A DNA stretch of 64,000 nt from Pseudisothecium myosuroides. Lineage: Eukaryota; Streptophyta; Bryopsida; Hypnales; Lembophyllaceae. Position numbers and translations under genes: made by a program. Below are positions 12,350 through 24,306 of this stretch, one piece after another (positions within the stretch are counted from its first letter, which is position 1; each line of letters begins with the position of its first letter). The stretch is taken from positions 9,860,501-9,924,500 of the forward strand of contig OX637288.1 in NCBI GenBank assembly GCA_951799445.1, in the 5' to 3' direction. The notes under the pieces are model-generated. The model was not told the origin of the DNA. It was given only the letters and a program-made list of their open reading frames with translations, and did not search any database.

Positions 12350-14325
12350 ATGTTGACCTCCAAAGGGAAAGAGAAAAGGAGGAAGGGACGAGGCGAGCCC
12401 AGAAGAGGAGGAGGAAGAGCCAGGGGTGGAGTTAAAGAAGATTGGCGTCCGGACCTCGAGAACGATGGATGTGTGGAAGTGATCTTTGTGGACGAACTCG
12501 TGAGGTTTCTTAAGATGGTGGACAGTTCCGATGACCTCATCCCTCCTACGTTTCTACATGACATTCTTGCTGAATGTTACAGAAACTGGCGGCATCATAT
12601 TCCAGGTATGATTTCATGTGAAAGCTTGTGATTCAAGTTTAGTCAATTTGTCAATTTCCATAACAATTGAAACATCAAGGTTAGATTGAGACGATTTATT
12701 AATTTTGTGATTTCACAATGACTTGACTATGTTTTTAGGTATCCATGCTCTTGACTTGGTCACCAAACCTTTACCTCGTTTCTCCACCAATGGATCCACC
12801 TTCTGTGATTGGAAGGGTGTGATCCTGGTGGAGTTAAAGGAGGAGAAGGCGGATTTGGGACCAATCAACAAGATTTCGAGTTTGGCCGGAGAATTGATGA
12901 TGGATGAGTTCCAAAAGAAAACAGATCTAGATTCCTTCAATGCAAGGATGAAAGCTACGAACTCAGAAGTCAAAAACAGGATCGAGATCAGGCAAATGGG
13001 AAAAAGATTGGAAGTGGCACTCAAACTTATTCAAGAACTCAAGCAACAAAGAGAAGTCTCTGATGCATCCATCGAGACGTTGAAGGTAAGCTTCAATCAA
13101 ACCAAATCATTCACTCCTTGACTTTGTCTTAATTCGATGACGGACGGGCAATGGTCCTTCGATGGACATTTGCTTTAATTCACCCGTTGTTGCCTTGACA
13201 AGATTTTCCTCCCTCCGGGAAACTTTCACAAGTTGAACCGTGATTCAGTACTTTCATTTGCATTGCCGCATGCTTGCTCTGCTCATCTCCGTCATGAATG
13301 ACGGACGGAGTCTTGATGCAGTGAATAGTTGTTGTCATTCATGCTTGTCCCGGAGACCCGGACTTCTTTTTTTACTGTTTTTTATACAACTAGCTTTCAC
13401 AACCTTGATTCAGTATTTTAGTAAGTACCTTCCGATTGTCAGGCTCCGTCATCGATTGATCTCCTGACTGTCCTGATGTAGTGAATAGTTGCCGTTCATG
13501 CTTGTACGCCTTTTGCAGTGAACAGGATGGTGCCAGATATTTAATTTGCATGCCTACAATTGCTGTAAAAGACTATGACTGATCAGACTGTGCTGGTTGT
13601 GGGAATAGCCTTGCCGACATTTTCCCTTGTTTGGATGAATTATTGAATTGAAGTCTTTGTTTATTTCAGGTAGAAGTTCAAGAGCAGATCAAGAACTTAA
13701 ATGGCACGCTTAAGATGTACATCCTCTTGACCAATAAGGTCAAACAACGATTCTCGACAAGGCTAGGCTCAAAATTATAGGCGCTTTTGGTAAGCCCAAA
13801 CCTCTTCATGGGCAAAGTTGGAAAGATTGGGTGAATGTCTTTGGAGATCAAGAAGAGGATGTCTTGAAGATGGAGAAAGTGAAGAAAATTTTGGGAGTTG
13901 GGTCCATTGATGCAAATAAAAGTATTCACGAGATTGAATATGAAGAGCTTTTTGAGAGCATCTTTGTTGGGGAGTTGGGGAATGAGCAAGGGGCTTGGGC
14001 TTGGCTTTTAGCTTTTGTCTTCTCCATGATAGTGGAAGATGTAATGCAAGGTTGTTCGCGTCACGTTACGTCCGGACATTCGTCTAACCGACGGTATGTC
14101 GGGATCAAAAAAAAAAAAAAAAAAAATTTGGTCACGGATGGCCTGTCCGTACAGGCCATCCTGGTCGACAAACCCGTCCATATAGGCCGTCCCGGTCGAT
14201 GGACCTGTACAAACAGGACGTCCCAGTCGACGAACCGACCGTCCATGACCGACGCTGACGGACATCCCGGTGGGAAAAGCGAGCGTCACGTCAGAATTGA
14301 CAACCCTGATGTAATGGGTATTTGA
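12350..14325 (+). pseudogene. Unrecognised coiled-coil gene, frameshifted, with a MITE in its last exon
   Basis: Exons 12350-12605, 12739-13085 and 13670 onward join cleanly (phase 1, then phase 0) at GT-AG introns. Read this way the frame ends at TAG 13778-13780, about 237 residues: a basic N-terminus rich in Lys, Arg and Gly, a central segment with FVDELVRFLKMV and STFCDWKG, and a Glu/Lys-rich coiled coil. However, good coding sequence continues after 13750 in another frame (LHGQSWKDWVNVFGDQ and on to SMIVEDVM), so a one-base loss between about 13738 and 13750 is likely. That second frame is then extended by an in-frame Mutator-type MITE (14047-14307) to TGA 14323-14325. I do not recognise the family; it could be a host gene or an element gene. 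Confidence 0.45.
14047..14307. mobile_element. Mutator-type MITE with 9-bp target duplication
   Basis: An exact 9-bp repeat GATGTAATG flanks the unit (14038-14046 and 14308-14316). The ends are imperfect inverse matches: CAAGGTTGTTCGCGTCACG on the left, AGGGTTGTCAATTCTGACG as the inverse of the right. The 261-bp interior is strikingly CG-rich with palindromic words (GGCCTGTCCGTACAGGCC, CCTGTACAAACAGG) and an A-run at 14107-14126. A 9-bp duplication is the Mutator-superfamily signature. It has no transposase. Confidence 0.75.
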
Positions 14326-14514
14326 GGTAATTCCTTTTATTTTCAAATCTTTGTTTGTTTGATAATTAATTGTTGTGGGATGATAGTGGTTGAGGTGTGT
14401 TCATTGGATGATGGCTTTAACATGTTGAAGTGACACAGTACTCTTGTGGAATTGCACATCAGTGAGGCAAGGAGAACAACCAAGTTATGGATCTAGTTTT
14501 GATTCTAGTGGAGG

Positions 14515-17513
14515 TGTGGGAACCTATGGAACAGGATTGGAGGGATTTCAAGTAAAATTAGAAGTAAGGAATCCATTTTTGTTAATTTTTTTTCGACTCT
14601 ATGAGTTAAAAATAGAGAAATTACTGGGTTTATAGATTAGCAAAATATAGGATACTTTAGTGTGATAAAATGGTTAAGGAGGAAAATTCAATTTTCCATC
14701 CTAATCGGAAATCAGAATCCAGGATAGTAGTTTAGCAGGATTTCAAAACTCTTGATGATATCAAAAATGGAATCGGAACCAAACCCGAAGATAACGGACA
14801 CCGACGGAAGTAGAAAAAGAACATTGAACGGATAGAAAATCCGCTATAAATCCGTAACGGTAACCCTAACGACTACGGAACCGGAACATGGGAGACTGAA
14901 TGGAGGCCTTCTCTTACCTCCATTTTTTTTCCTGGATCCCATTGAGTTTGAGAAGTTGTGGTGTGTGTTGCTGGTTTGGTAAAGGAGTTCTGAGCATTTG
15001 AGAATCCGGTCCTGAGAGTGCGGATAGGCGACATAAAGTTTTCTGAACGAAAGTTTTAGAATTCTGAGTTTGTTTTCTGGATTGGAGAAAGGATAACTTT
15101 AGGGATATCTTGGAGTGCTTTGAGAGCGATGGTGAAGGTAGAGCCAAAGGAGGATCCGCATCTGGTTAACCCCTAAAGGACCAATATGCATTTTTTGGCA
15201 ACATAGAAATTTTGGGCAGGTACGTGTGACTAGAGATTTGCATATTTTGGGCTGAAATTTTTATAGAAGGTGGAAACAAGGAATATCTTTCATATGCACC
15301 AAGTTTCATGACATTTGGAAATATGAGTCAAAAGTTATGGCCTAATATGTTGTTTGTTTCTCAACTCAGGCAGTCCAGGCAGATTAGAAAAAATCACTTT
15401 TTTCAAAAATAAAAATTTGAAATTGGTTTATTAGATTTATATATATGTAGAAAGCTTTGAATCATTCCATTCTGATCAATGAGTCAAATGTTATGAAGAT
15501 TTTTAGTTTGCGGGCAGTTATGGATTGTCTACTCTAAAATAAACTTTGAAGTCGTTTATTTCACTCAATTTTCAATATTTAAAAAAAAAAAAAATTGTAG
15601 GATGTAGATTGTTTATTAAAACATTGCAACCATTGGGATTGGCTTTTTTCAATTCCATAATTAACTTCTTAATAATTTAGTGTTTTGAACCATTCTCTAC
15701 TTCTTTCTACTTATTATTTTTTTCCTATATGTTGTACAATTCCAAATAATCTGAAAATTTTCAAGCATATAGCCAACTTGTCCTAAAGAATGAATCCAAA
15801 GAAGCACAACAATTTTGGAATTTTTTTCATAATAATCTAACCTTGTGAAGTGCAGCTGCCCGGTTTTTCGCAGGGCCAAAAAAAAGATTTTTGCCACTTC
15901 GTACGCTAATATCTTCCAATCTACACGATGGAAATTTCTGAAATTTTTTCCACATATTCTCAAATCAGAGTACTACAAGATCCTATGGTTACATGTGTCT
16001 AAAAATGATATTTTTCAAAAATTTGGTACTTGTACTAGAAATGGTAGTTTTGGAGCATTTTTGGTGAGAACATAGTCAAGGAACTTTAGGGATTAACCTC
16101 CAGTCAGTAGTCCTGAGACATCAAAGAACGAAGGCAGCATGGTTGAGCCAGAAGAAGACTCAAAACCGGAACTGGAGTCTCCTCTGCTCGGAAAGGAAAA
16201 AGGGAAGACTCAGACCCCAGCCAAGGGCAAAGTGACGCGTGGTACTCAACCCTCAGGCAGTAGAAAGCAACCAGCAAGGAGGGGAGCCACCAAGCAAACA
16301 GATTTGCCCCCAAAGCGGTTGAAGAAGACTTAGGATCAGTTTTTTTAGGAGCAAAAGAAGGTAGGCGGATAAAAACCAAAGTTTTTTAACTTAGGAAGCA
16401 ACTTATAAATTAGTTTTGATAGGGATGAACTTGGACAGTCGGATCTGGATTTGTCGGATTTGAGATCCACTTTTTGTAGATAGGGCGGGTTGGTAGGAAG
16501 TCAACGTGTTCTGGATCAGGAGAATGTGACGTGTCATTCTCTGGTCTGTTAGTTTGATTCCTTGGGGGCTTTTATGGTTCATGGAGTGTTAGTTATTTAG
16601 GGACTGAAGTAGGATTGATGCCCCAGGTACTTTCATGCTTTTGTTTTCCTTCTTTAAGCGAATATTTACAAATTTCCACTTCATGGTGTTGAGTTTATCA
16701 CTTTGCACTGAGTTGGTATGCTGACAATGCTAGAACCATTGTTTAGTGCAAGTAGCTGGTTTTGCTAAATTAGGAAGGGAGAGTAGCCCCGGTTGACTAG
16801 CTTAGTCAACGTATCGATGAGGTCCTACTACAACCAGAAGTGGTGATGAGTAAGGAGATAGGGACCATTTAGTTATCTGGTTATCATTTCTAGCCAAAGG
16901 GATATAGATAAGATAGGTCTGTCATTGTAGCAAGTGTGGATTGGCGGGTTTTCCTGAGTGATCTGCTAGTCAGGATCAATTGTGAGAAAGAACTTGCATC
17001 CTGGTTTTGTATCTTTTGTATTTTCTTTGAGTGGAACTTCAGTCACTTTAATCCTTTGAAGGGTAGGATTCAACGCATCTTCTCTCAACTCCAATAGCGG
17101 AACCCTCTAATATAGAGGCTAAACTTCTTATACTAGTTACTTAAGATTTGATTAGGAAGTAGATCCGGAAGAGGCACTAGATTAGACACTCCTTCCGGTT
17201 CTGCATCCATCTAATTGGATTGATGTTTTTCTAACCTCAAATAGGGGAGAGGTACAGGTATAGAACACTCCTCCTTGTTTGGGCGATTGTGCATGTTATG
17301 TGTGGAACAAGAGAAAGAATATTTAAAAGAATAATGGAGTGTGGAGATACTTTCTGGTTCTATTAGGCTTGGGTTGTTTTCCGCATCCCTTTCGTGTTAT
17401 TTTCTAGGAAACTACAAACTAAATCCTTTGAAAACGATACATGAGTCACTTGAACGCTGTTTTAATCATTTTGAATACTTTCAAGAGTAATTGTGCTTCC
17501 ATGTTCTACGACA
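14515..17513 (+). mobile_element. Non-autonomous element with TG...CA ends, copy 1 (internally deleted)
   Basis: It begins TGTGGGAACC and ends TTCTACGACA, the same ends as the copy at 29871-33729, and the outer 600 bp at the left and about 1.4 kb at the right align by eye with that copy. Flanks GGAGG and AGAGG could be a 5-bp duplication with one change. The Gag-like ORF survives only as its first codons (near 15129) and last part (about 16100-16333, ending KRLKKT). The middle is missing and a 923-bp TTAA element occupies the gap. No long terminal repeat pair is visible. Confidence 0.65.
15170..16092. mobile_element. TTAA element, long subfamily (copy E1)
   Basis: Bounded by TTAA at 15166-15169 and 16093-16096. 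The left end is CCCCTAAAGGACC and the inverse of the right end is TCCCTAAAGTTCC. It is 923 bp and non-coding, AT-rich inside. It is closely related to 33776-34684 in the same orientation and to 24307-25239 in the opposite one. It sits inside the deleted Gag region of the element at 14515. Confidence 0.85.
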
Positions 17514-20500
17514 AGAGGACTAAATTGCTTGAATCAGCAGACTTTGGATTTTGGGTCCTGACATCTCAGCAATTTTTTGCAACAGCCGTAGAGTAGGTCA
17601 ATTACTGTAGTTGGTAGAACAATATGGTTTTAGTTAGATTCTATTTGTGTCGTTGATGTTTAGCTATTTTTTCCACATTGCAGCAGGATCCAAATCATCG
17701 TGAGCTCACTGGTTCACCATCTTATGACAATAGTCTCCCACCAGTGTAGTAATTTGAAAGTTTTTTTAAAAATCAATGTGTTTTGCACATTCAATAGAAT
17801 CAATATTTGCTGTGTGAACTGCCCGTCTTTGTTGAACTTAAGTCTAGCTTGTTCTACCTTATGCTGCGCCCCCTCCTTCATCTTTCCAGTTTTGTTGGTC
17901 TTTCAATTCTCCGAATCTTTAAAAGTGGAAATGAAAAACAGTGTGAGATCATATGAGAGTAGGAGCATTTGTGAACATAATTTGATGTCTTCGCTTGAAT
18001 AGTTTACCTATTGTAAATAGGTTTTCCTTCTAGGATTTTAGAAGCCAATCAAGAGCAATATAGGTTTTTAACCAAGAACTATTATTACATCTAAAACTAA
18101 AGCCAATGGTCATTTTTGCAATTGAAAACATTATTCTCACCCTTGGAAAGTTGGAAACCAACAACATCTCATGCAAAACTTTGCCTCCATCCAAATCCTC
18201 ATTCCAACTTTGAAACACTGTATTTAACCAAATTATCACAAGGTGAAGTTCTTAAATTTTTAAAATCTCAATTTATAATTAGATTAACTTTTAATATTCT
18301 TTGATGTGTTAAGACCAAAAATTATTCTATAGTACCCTTTTCTAAAACTATGCAAAAAAAATTCCATATTTTTAGTCTTTGGTAGATCCAACTATAAAAT
18401 CTCTTATTAATTTCTTAAAAATCATAGTTTCCTTCGGGGACAAATGAAAGTTTGGGCTCATATATATGGTCTCAATTTTAGTATGATCTTTTGAAACTAT
18501 TTTTTAGAGACAAAAGAATAGATTAGCATTATAGAAGTACAATTTTTATTTGTATCAATGTCCAAGACCAAAAGTTATGCCACCCAAAGAAGAAATAGTT
18601 GAACTTGTATAGGTACGTTAAAATTATAAAAAATTTGATATATATATTTGTAAGACTATTTGTTCATAGAATATATTTTTAATTACATAGAAAGCTTTGA
18701 TTTGTTCCATTTGAATTGTTGATGTGAAAGTTATAAAGAGTCTTGTTTTTCTAGCAATCCAATCATAGGACTTGTTTTTAAAGTCCCCTTTCAATTTTTA
18801 TAGAAAAATGGTCTATAAGATTTAAATTTTTTGCTAAAATAATCTTATTTTTGGTATGGGCATGCTACACTTCCATCTTAGAACTATCAACAATTTTCCA
18901 TTTGGTACCTACTTCTACATAATAGTTTTTTTCTAGAATGAAATCAAGTCATATTTCCTAAATTTATTTTCCTAGATTCTCAACCCAATATCCTTATATA
19001 AAAATTTAAAGTTAAAATTTGTATTCCAAACTTAATTTACAAAAAAGGGAACAATGATTAATAAACTTGTATGGAATGGTGTAAAAAAATCTTTTTTTTC
19101 AATCTTGCAATCTGTGTGGTTAAGTTTTTGAGCTCAATATTTTATTTTAATTCAAGATCCTATAATCGGACATGCAACAATAGTAAAAGAAATTCATTTT
19201 TTACACTTTGCACTCAAAATGTCAAATTTTAGAGCAATTTTTGGTACATCATCAATTCTTTACAAAAAAATATTATGCAATAGGGATAAATTTTGATTTA
19301 TAATACTCCTATTCTTTGACAACTCATTGTTTTCTTCATGTAGAAAAATTTAAAAATTAGATAAAAAAAGTTTATAGTGTAAAAATGTTGCCCAAAATAG
19401 GAGAATAAATACAAAATGGTTGCAAGTGACATTAGAGTTTTAAAATATGTATGCCCTATAAAAAAATATTATATTGAGGAAATGAATTGAGTATACTTGT
19501 AAATTTCTTCAGCAAAATATTGCCAAAATTATTCTTAAAAAGTTCATAGAGGACCAGCATGACAAAAAATACTAACTTAATAATAACTGATAAGTAGGAT
19601 TCAAAATTGCCTGTCCAAATAGTGGATATATCCATGCAGTGTATTATGATTGTTGTACCCTAAATTGCTTCTTATGGGACGGCATATAATTCTAGGTAAG
19701 TTGTTCAAAATGCTATTTGGTCTTTGTGGGATTAACTCCTAAAGTTCATTGACTATATTTTCACCAAAAAATCTCCAAAACTGTCATTTCTAGTACAAGT
19801 TGTTCTTTAAAAATTAAAAACATTTTCAAACATGTCCAACCATATCATCTTATAGTACACTAATTTAAAAAGATGTGTAAAAAATTTCAGATAATTCTAC
19901 CATTTATATTGCAAGATATTAGCGTTTGAATTGACAAAAAGCTTTTTTTTTGGACCTACAAAAAAAACGGACAACTACTCTTCACAAGATCACAATTCTT
20001 TAAAAAAATGTCTAAAATGGTTGCAACTCTTTGGAATTATTCTTCAAGGCAAATTGGCTACATGCTTGAAAATTTTCAGATCATTTGGAATTGTACATCA
20101 TTAGGAAAAGTGTTACATTTTTACAATCCTTCATCTCCATGATAAATCATAATTAGCACATAGAGCTCACTTATAAGTCTTAACTTGTTACTTTCATTGC
20201 CACATGGTGCATTGCACATTTTTAGTTGGAAAAGTAGAGGAAGGTTTAAAATCACTATTCCGTATTCCTTAAAGTGTTTGAGAGAGCTACAAATCTTCAA
20301 AATCTAACAATCTTGATCTAATTTGGAGGAGAAATGTTTGATAATGAACTCCAATGAAAATACTTGTTTAGTCATTTGGCTAATATAAAATCACTCCCCT
20401 ATTTTGGGCTTCTATTTTGATGTTCAATTTTCCAAAACATACTTTCATCAAACCTCCCAAGTTTGTAACATCTTTGTTGAGATCATGCTACAAAACGCTA

Positions 20501-21281
20501 TATCCAACAACCAACTCAAGCATCCAATTATCTCCCTTCATTTTTGTTTGTATTTTGATATTCAACGTGCAAATTAAAACATTCTTTCTTCAACTTTGGA
20601 TCACCAAAGATTATAACATACTCATTGAGACTACAACAAGTAACCCTCATGTTTGAGAACAAAAAATGTCCTCCACAACTATTCTACAACTACTACAATT
20701 CAACATGGATTATTGGCTCAAGACCTTAGAAGAGGAAGCTGTGCATTGACAAACACTACATGTAAGGACGTTTAAGGTCACATTCTAAGGTTACTCTTAC
20801 TCATTCTTTGGAAGTCAATCATAGGATAGAGAATGAATAGACCCTTAATTCACACCAACCATAACTTTAAACATTTGGAATTGATCTCTTGAAGAAGTTT
20901 ACGTAGGACCTTAGTGGAAAACTAAGCTAGTGGTAAAAGGAATAGAGCCTCAAGTTCACTCAAACCTCTTTAATATGACCCTCTCTTCAATGACATTCTA
21001 GAATATCCAACACACTTGTTACACCTCTAGCACACTTGTCTTTACATTCAACTATTTTATATCCTGTAATATAACCATCTTCCAAAGTAGTTAGATTAGC
21101 TCACAAATGCTTGGCCTAAAGATAATAAGATTACTTATGAAAATTTGCAATAAATAATCCAAAATCCTCCAACATATCTGTATCATTGATTCATGTAAAA
21201 CAATCTTTCTTCTTTCCATTGATATATTACATGAAGTTTCTTGAAGCTTCCTCGATGAATACTAATACGATGATGATCATC
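17514..21281. other. AT-rich region with fragments of the long TTAA subfamily
   Basis: No gene is recognised. About 18400-18770 resembles the left half of E1 (shared AGAAAGCTTTGA(A/T) and AAAAGTTATG words). From TTAA 19732-19735 and CTCCTAAAGTTC at 19736 an inverted fragment of the same subfamily runs to about 20115, where similarity stops. Open frames at 17700-18002 and 20417-20656 show no domain and have AT-driven composition. Confidence 0.5.
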
Positions 21282-21284
21282 ATC

Positions 21285-21385
21285 CAGTGCATGGTTGAAT
21301 GGTTAAGCGCATAGGGTTTAAGGGAGTGAGTGTACCGCAGCTGCTTGTTTTCCACACGCAGCTCCAAATTTGAGCCACCTAGCAC
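21285..21385 (+). repeat. Degenerate tRNA-like sequence, possible SINE head
   Basis: ATGGTTGAATGGTTAAGCGC resembles a pol III A box, and CCAAATTTGAGCC about 70 bp further resembles a worn B box, with a stem-forming spacer (GCAGCTGC...GCAGCTCC) reminiscent of the long variable arm of a Leu or Ser tRNA. The anticodon stem is not convincing, so a functional tRNA is unlikely. It lies just downstream of the MpaB-like stop codon. Confidence 0.3.
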
Positions 21386-21478
21386 ATTGCACCTTCGAAC
21401 CAACCCTGAAAGATCTGGAAGTTTAGGCTATGGCTGTCTAAACCACGCCAAGCACGATTCCATGTGAAGCTCCATCCC

Positions 21479-23899
21479 CTACCTCTTGCGATTTCTAGCG
21501 GCAAAGGGATATTTCGAGTTCGTTCGATAATACCGCTCCGAAATTGGACACAGAAGCTCTCCAGGGAAAACTTCTCCCAACGCCCCGGGTCTTCCCGGCC
21601 CGAGTTCGGAGATTTTGTATCCATCCGGATAGGAAGTGCAACCATAGCGATCAAACGAAAGCTTCCGAGGTTTATCCACATCAAACGCGGCTCCGTCTTC
21701 ACTCACATCAACGGAGATTTGGGTGACAGCCCAGGAGAGTGGCCGTGGGGGTAGGAACATGGCGACAAACGTTCCGTTGAAGAACTTCAGGAGCGATCTT
21801 GCGAGTGATCGAAGCCACGGGGGTTGCTGGGGGTAGCCAAAAGCCACTCGCAGTCGGTCGTCGAGCAGGGCGAAAATGAGAGGTCGGATCAATGGCCATG
21901 TGGACTTGGGAAGAGGCTTTAGTAAGAGAGCGACGGTTAAGTCGGCGATCTCGCGGTTTGTGGGGGAGAACACCATCTGCTCTGCTTCGTATTTGAGCTG
22001 CCACTCCTCAATCTCCTGCAGAGGATGTTGAGGGTTTTGAATTAGGGTTTTGAATTAGGGTTTTGAATTTGAAAATGGATTGATAGTGTCCGAAAAACAC
22101 ACCTTAATACTTTCATGAATGTCCTCTAGCTATGCTTCTAGATGACGAAATTGTAACACATTTCGGGTTTGCCAAGAGCCGATATGGAACGTCACTATTT
22201 CATCTCTAATGTAACCAGGGATTTACAAAGACATGAAAGTCACAGGGCTCAAGGGTATTGAATGGCACAGGGTTCAAGCCAATTAAAAACAAATTCTGGC
22301 CAAAATTATTGGCTTGAAGTGGTTATAAAATGGAGTCGTTGTGGAGTTAGCCCTAAAAGTGTCGGGCTAACTCCACAACAACTCCATTCTGTAACCACTT
22401 TAAGGGAAAATTTCCTACTCACGTGCTAAGAGGTCCGAGTGTACTTAAGGTTTGAGCACTCAGCAGCATCAGAATTAGAAAATGAAGTGACCGTATCCTT
22501 GGAGAATTTACGCACCTGAATACCGTCAGGAATGTCCTTTATGCCCATTCTAACGCCATAGTCTCTCCAGATGACGAAATTTGCAACACATTCCGAGGTT
22601 GTCAACTCCCGATATCCGTATCTACTCAGGACTCCACAAAAGAGCTTCAGATAATTTGAAATTATGTCAATTCAATTACGTCATGATTTCCAATTGTTTA
22701 GCCTAAGTGTGGTCAAAGAGTTATGGAAAAACAAAATGTACAGGTGCGTTATTACAACCCCTAGCTCCCTGAATGCAACACCCCAAATCTTGCAAAACGA
22801 CTGCAAATTGCTCTTGAGAATGTGTACCATGACAGTGGACACCACCTCAACATCAGAACTTGTGTTGATATTAGGTCATCTGCTGAACCCCTTTAACTTT
22901 TGCAGAAGGTACTCCAAAGAATTCATTCTCTAATGTGTTGGACTACCATTTAGTTTACTAACAAGAATATATAAAATTCTGACCATTCTAATAATGGTAG
23001 AAATGCTCAGCGCCAAAATTTCCCGGTTTCGATGTGGTCACGCTATCTAGAAAAACAGCTGCATATTCAATTTGGAAGCAAATTTCAAGCAGGACAAGGT
23101 TACGACGAACTCACTGTGCAACCCATCGCACTGGCTCCATGATAAACAACGACAGCACATACAAATAATCCTCGTTCTTGATGTCTGGAAACTGCCCGTG
23201 AATGTAATTCAGACGCCGGATGGCAGCAGCTCCCCGATCAGAGTCCACGTGATGACTCGTGGCTTCCCTCAACAAAATCTCCGTGTCGTCTGCTCGCTTG
23301 GCTGCATTCGCAGCAAAGTGCCCTGTCTTCAGAAAATAATGCACATCACCTGAATCGTCAGAATTCCCAAAACCTAAGGTTCTCTAATTCCTATTAACGA
23401 GGGTTGCCAATACACCTAAAGTAAGCAAGAAGTTGAAGAAACTGCATGAAACTATCACACCAGGGCTCTGCAGTTCAAAGACTACCCTCGCTTTCACTCT
23501 CAAAATGGAACAAAGTTCAAAAATGCATAACTTATTCATACAGTATCCAAATTTGACAATGTCTTGTGCATTAGAATTCTCTCGAAAACAGTGTCAAGGT
23601 TCACAGAATTAAGGTTCTCAAGAAAGCATTTGAGAAGTAAAAAGCGAGCATAACACCTTGGCAAGGATCTTGGAGATGGAGGGGATGGCATACGACCGGA
23701 AGAGCGCGAACTGCAGCGACAAGTTGAAGATGAATGGAAACTCCACGTTGCCCGAAAACTCGTGCACGACACGGGCATCTTCGACGGGCGAGAACGAAGC
23801 GATCAGCTTAGCTCGCCGTGTCCGAAGCCACACGCACATGAGCTTCCAGAGCATGGCCATGGCGAGCATAGTCGCCATCACCCATTCAGTCTCCGCCAT
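21479..23899 (-). CDS. MpaB/rubber-oxygenase-like (DUF2236) membrane protein
   Basis: Four exons join without conflict at GT-AG introns: 23899-23657, 23326-23115, 22624-22516 and 22015-21479, about 366 residues. The ATG at 23899 precedes a hydrophobic N-terminal anchor (AETEWVMATMLAMAMLWKL). Family-typical stretches follow in order: FSPVEDARVVHEFSGNVEF, ISKILAKTGHF across junction 1, DRGAAAIRRLNYIHGQF, the EDYLYVLSLFIMEPVRW segment, YGYRELT, RMGIKDIP and, in exon 4, FSPTNREIADLTVALLL. MpaB is an ER-bound oxygenase of mycophenolate synthesis in fungi, and the domain is shared with bacterial latex-clearing proteins that bind haem; the His in NYIH is a plausible conserved residue. The plant role is unknown to me. 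Intron 3 holds a decayed second version of exon 3 and a long hairpin. Confidence 0.8.
22031..22069. repeat. Three 13-bp telobox-like repeats in MpaB intron 3
   Basis: Three tandem units of AGGGTTTTGAATT. On the gene strand they read AATTCAAAACCCT, containing AACCCTAA-like telobox words often seen near plant promoters. They sit just upstream of the exon 4 acceptor. Confidence 0.6.
22095..22190 (-). pseudogene. Decayed duplicate of MpaB exon 3
   Basis: On the minus strand the words TTTCGTCATCT, GGACATTC and a GGTGTG donor-like end parallel the true exon 3 (22516-22624: TTTCGTCATCT, GGACATTC, GGTGCG), and CGATAT and AACACATT(T/C)CG match on the other side. The copy carries an in-frame TAG and lacks the MGIKDIP codons. 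The offset is about 430 bp. Confidence 0.6.
22312..22405. repeat. Long hairpin in MpaB intron 3
   Basis: The arms 22313-22353 and 22364-22404 are near-perfect inverse copies; each contains GTGGAGTTAGCCC or its complement and AAGTGGTTA at the base, with a loop of about 10 bases. It could be a foldback MITE or a source of a structured transcript. Confidence 0.75.
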
Positions 23900-24306
23900 C
23901 GCCACCGCCACCGCCACCAATACTCTCAAAACGCGTACCACTCTCAAAACACAAATTCACCTACAAACACTCCTGCAATTGAAAGTACTCTCACTAATCT
24001 CAGCTCAGTTCTGTGACGGGAATTGACAAGTTTCGCACAGATCTGAGCGAAGACGACGGCATACACTGAACTCGTCAATAGACCGGCGCACACGAGCTCA
24101 CAGACTCCGCCAGACGTCGCATACGTGACGTTGGTGTCAGATTCATTGGCCCCATACGAAATCATTTCTTTTTTGGTAAATTTTTTTCTCAATAAGGTAC
24201 ACTGAATAGGGGTATTAAGGGGACCAAAAAATTAAAGGGACTTATCTTGGAAAACTGTAGATATTTGAAATATTCAGTGTAGAAGCACGAGTAACTGATC
24301 ATTTAA
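23900..24306. other. MpaB-like gene upstream region
   Basis: Holds a (CCACCG)-type short repeat at about 23895-23920 and otherwise no gene. A minus-strand open frame at 23944-24192 lacks a domain and ends in a non-ATG start. It most likely contains the 5' UTR and promoter; no clear TATA box was picked out. Confidence 0.35.

Noticed and set aside
22230..22290. GGGTTCAAGCC as a tRNA T-loop
   Set aside because: No matching acceptor, D or anticodon arms upstream.
23536..24016. Several overlapping His-, Ser- and Thr-rich frames over the first MpaB-like exon
   Set aside because: They are frame shadows of exon 1 and of a short CCACCG-type repeat.
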